From positions 1 through 7,248 of the forward strand of contig JBBRFH010000177.1 of NCBI GenBank assembly GCA_038224615.1: a DNA stretch of 7,248 nucleotides, in the 5' to 3' direction. The notes under the pieces were generated by a model that did not search any database, was not told the DNA's origin, and was given only the letters and a program-made list of their open reading frames with translations. The position numbers and the translations under genes are program-made. Below are positions 5,888-7,248 of this stretch, in pieces (within the stretch, counting starts at the first letter, position 1; each line of letters begins with the position of its first letter). The stretch is from JBBRFH01 sp038224615 (GTDB lineage Bacteria; Planctomycetota; Phycisphaerae; Tepidisphaerales; Tepidisphaeraceae).

Positions 5888-6089
5888 TGAGCCATTTGCG
5901 GGACCCCAGTTCGAGTCCGAACACCCCGTCTCCACGCTATGAAATTTTCGCACCCCTATGAACCTGTAAAAAAGCCTCGCTTCACGGTGCAAGCCCTCCT
6001 TGCAGCGGCGGATGTCACCCTCATTCATACGTTCGTAAAGCCGCGCCTATGATGGGGAAGAACGTGATGTACGACGGACCCGGCGTGTA

Positions 6090-6109
6090 GTTGCCAAGCG
6101 TTTCGCAAC
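6090..6109. promoter_or_regulatory. Candidate LacI/GalR-type operator
   Basis: The 20-bp dyad runs from GTTGC (6090-6094) to GCAAC (6105-6109), with 8 of 10 base pairs symmetric. Its centre AAGCGTTT matches the AANCGNTT core typical of LacI/GalR-family operators. It ends 25 bp before the hydrolase ATG, a normal place for a repressor site. A dyad of this quality alone can arise by chance in a window this size; the matching core and position raise its standing. No LacI-family gene is present here. Confidence 0.33.
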
Positions 6110-6134
6110 CCGAGCCCCCCTACTGTTCCGATCC

Positions 6135-7094
6135 ATGAGCTGGCGTTGCATCACCGATTTCGTCAAACACCGCGACTGGCCTCTGCACGTTGCGGACCGG
6201 CTCGGACGGGGACGTGGAAGGCTGCGCGTGCTCGACCACATGCACCTGCCCCCGCCCGCGCCGCGGGTGCCGGATCTCTCCGACTTTGAAGCGCATGAAC
6301 TCTCGGCGGCGTGGATCGGGCACGCGACCGTGTTGCTTCGCGTCGGCGGGATGACAATCCTCACCGATCCGGTCTTCTCCAATCGCGTCGGCATCGGCCT
6401 CGGCATTATCACCGGCGGCCCGAGGCGACTCGTCCGGGCGGCCGTGACGATGCGCGAACTGCCGAAAATCGACATCGTCCTGCTCAGCCATGCTCACTTC
6501 GACCACCTCGATCGCCCCAGCCTCGCGCGTTTGTCCAAGCGTATCCACATCGTCACCGCCCACGGCCTGCGCGACCTTGTCGTTGACCTTGGCTTCCATC
6601 GCGTCACCGAACTCGCGTGGGGCGAGTCAACCCGCATCGGCGGCGCTACGATCACCGCGCAACCCGTGAAACACTGGGGCGCCCGCACCTTCCTCGACAA
6701 ACACCGCGGCTACGCCGCATTCCTGATCGCAAGCGACCGGCACCGTGTCCTTTTCGGTGCCGACAGCGCCTATCACCAAGAGTGGAAACCGCTCGCGCCC
6801 GTCGACCTGGCGATCCTCGGCATTGGCGCCTACAACCCCTACATCGCCGCCCACGCCACACCCGAGCAGGCACTCGCGATGGCCGACCATGTTCGCGCCA
6901 AGCACATCCTGCCGATGCACCATGCGACATTTCGACTGAGCCATGAGCCCACGCATGAGCCGATCGAACGCCTGCTGGCAGCGGTCGGGCAGGATCAATC
7001 CCGCGTGGTGATTCGATCCATCGGCGAACATTGGCGGCAGGCCAATGAGCGCGATGCTCGACGGTCGGATGACCATCGAATGGGCCTGCCCTGA
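6135..7094 (+). CDS. MBL-fold metal-dependent hydrolase, NAPE-PLD/UlaG-like
   Basis: A 319-residue metallo-beta-lactamase-fold protein with no signal peptide or membrane segment, so probably cytoplasmic. The core begins at WIGHATVLL (60-68) and TDPVFS (77-82). The metal site is complete: HAHFDH gives His119, His121, Asp123 and His124; His180 lies in PVKHWGAR; Asp210 in FGADSAY; and His262 or His263 in PMHHATF. GIGAYNPY (229-236) followed by TPEQAL, and HHATF at the usual distance, resemble N-acylphosphatidylethanolamine phospholipase D and related bacterial proteins. Family members act on phosphodiesters, lactones or are uncharacterised, so the substrate is not predictable. ATG 6135 has no Shine-Dalgarno sequence. 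The last 15-20 residues after GEHW are charged and look unconserved, and the final codons and TGA lie in a repeat-like sequence, so the original C-terminus may have been altered. A LacI-type dyad just upstream may regulate it. Confidence 0.9.
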   Translation: MSWRCITDFVKHRDWPLHVADRLGRGRGRLRVLDHMHLPPPAPRVPDLSDFEAHELSAAWIGHATVLLRVGGMTILTDPVFSNRVGIGLGIITGGPRRLVRAAVTMRELPKIDIVLLSHAHFDHLDRPSLARLSKRIHIVTAHGLRDLVVDLGFHRVTELAWGESTRIGGATITAQPVKHWGARTFLDKHRGYAAFLIASDRHRVLFGADSAYHQEWKPLAPVDLAILGIGAYNPYIAAHATPEQALAMADHVRAKHILPMHHATFRLSHEPTHEPIERLLAAVGQDQSRVVIRSIGEHWRQANERDARRSDDHRMGLP

Positions 7095-7107
7095 GTGTAC
7101 CGAAGGG
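7085..7107. repeat. CCCTGAG...CGAAGGG dispersed-repeat-like sequence overlapping the hydrolase stop
   Basis: CCCTGAG (7089-7095) and CGAAGGG (7101-7107) enclose TGTAC. This form, CCCTGAG-spacer-CGAAGGG, is one I recall as a widespread bacterial intergenic repeat, and the identification rests on that memory. The TGA stop of the hydrolase (7092-7094) lies inside it, so the repeat appears to supply the last codons and the stop. Confidence 0.4.
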
Positions 7108-7108
7108 T

Positions 7109-7147
7109 CGTGTGAAGCGCAAGCGGCCACCGCAGCGACTTCGCACG
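7109..7147 (+). terminator. Strong hairpin after the MBL hydrolase gene
   Basis: CGTGTGAAG (7109-7117) pairs with CTTCGCACG (7139-7147) in nine pairs, one of them G-U. It continues through CGC (7118-7120) with GCG (7135-7137) and GCGG (7123-7126) with CCGC (7130-7133), around a CCA loop. In total there are 16 pairs with only a single-base bulge and a small AA/A internal loop. It starts 14 nt after the stop codon. There is no T-run after it, so factor-dependent termination, 3'-end protection or a palindromic repeat are alternatives to an intrinsic terminator. Confidence 0.42.
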
Positions 7148-7248
7148 GATCAGAGCAGACGTCTTAAGAATGAAACAAAGCCCACGAATACGCGGCGACA
7201 GCCCCCGCGCGCCGAAAGTTTACGTTTGACGGCAAGGGGGGTTCATCG
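7148..7248. other. Right-edge sequence with an open minus-strand frame of unknown status
   Basis: No complete gene is present. On the minus strand a frame enters from the right edge and runs 28 codons to a TAA at 7166-7164, ending in VAAYSWALFHS. It could be the C-terminus of a gene beyond the window or an open stretch in a repeat. I cannot decide from this length. No ribosome site, promoter or terminator is visible. Confidence 0.25.

Larger units (their letters stand above)
5841..6134. other. 294-bp gap between the PLP enzyme and the MBL hydrolase
   Basis: No coding frame is supported. The gap holds the repeat at 5841-5887, a tRNA-like but unpaired T-loop string near 5910, a small perfect hairpin (TGCAAG 5988-5993 with CTTGCA 5999-6004, 5-nt loop) without a T-run, and a dyad at 6090-6109 before the next gene. 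I see no convincing terminator for the PLP gene and no clear sigma-70 promoter for the hydrolase. Confidence 0.6.

Noticed and set aside
5900..5935. A tRNA- or tmRNA-like 3' end (TTCGAGTCC followed by CCCCGTCTCCACG)
   Set aside because: The bases flanking the T-loop, CCCAG and CCGAA, do not pair as a T-stem. No acceptor partner or anticodon arm precedes it, and no integrase lies in the window. At most it is a degraded remnant.
5965..6004. Minus-strand intrinsic terminator with a six-T run (5968-5973) near the hairpin 5988-6004
   Set aside because: The hairpin and the T-run are about 14 nt apart, the bases directly before the T-run have no pairing partner, and no minus-strand gene feeds into it.

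Overview
The window looks like chromosomal DNA of a planctomycete, most likely of class Phycisphaerae. The best clue is the prepilin-like protein at the left: its signal segment reads GFTLVELLVVIGII and continues into LPALNKAR, a form I associate with the very numerous pseudopilin-like proteins of Phycisphaerae and Lentisphaerae. The base composition is GC-rich, Shine-Dalgarno sequences are weak or absent before most genes, and the gaps carry several palindromic repeats. The class assignment is inference. There is no rRNA, convincing tRNA, CRISPR array, transposase or phage gene.

Layout, left to right. Bases 1-134 are a leader that can fold into hairpins, ending in a good GAGGA ribosome site. 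A 306-residue prepilin-like secreted or pilus-associated protein follows on the plus strand (135-1055). Bases 1056-1715 hold no gene I can support, but contain a striking 115-bp inverted repeat with mirrored GCGAAG blocks (1392-1506). Next come two minus-strand genes in likely operon order: a long TPR protein with a gluzincin (peptidase MA-like) metalloprotease domain and a signal peptide (4656 to 2089), then a 95-residue MazG-type nucleotide pyrophosphohydrolase (2003 to 1716). The 85-bp gap between them is nearly filled by one long potential hairpin (2013-2083).

Only 26 bp separate the TPR-peptidase start from a divergent plus-strand gene (4683-5840). That gene encodes a class V fold-type I PLP enzyme resembling cysteine desulfurase or isopenicillin N epimerase but lacking the desulfurase cysteine. 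The 26-bp gap contains a perfect AGTATATACT palindrome that offers a -10-like hexamer to both strands. After a 294-bp gap with an imperfect CCGAAT-type repeat and a LacI-type dyad comes a plus-strand metallo-beta-lactamase-fold hydrolase of the NAPE-PLD/UlaG type (6135-7094). Its stop codon lies inside a CCCTGAG...CGAAGGG repeat-like sequence, and a strong hairpin follows at 7109-7147.

The genes do not form an obvious single pathway. The MA-peptidase/TPR and MazG pair is the only probable operon; the PLP enzyme is linked to it only by the shared promoter region. I see no convincing new multi-gene system. The most interesting signals are non-coding: the mirrored repeat, the inter-gene hairpin, the symmetric divergent promoter, the candidate operator and the structured leader.
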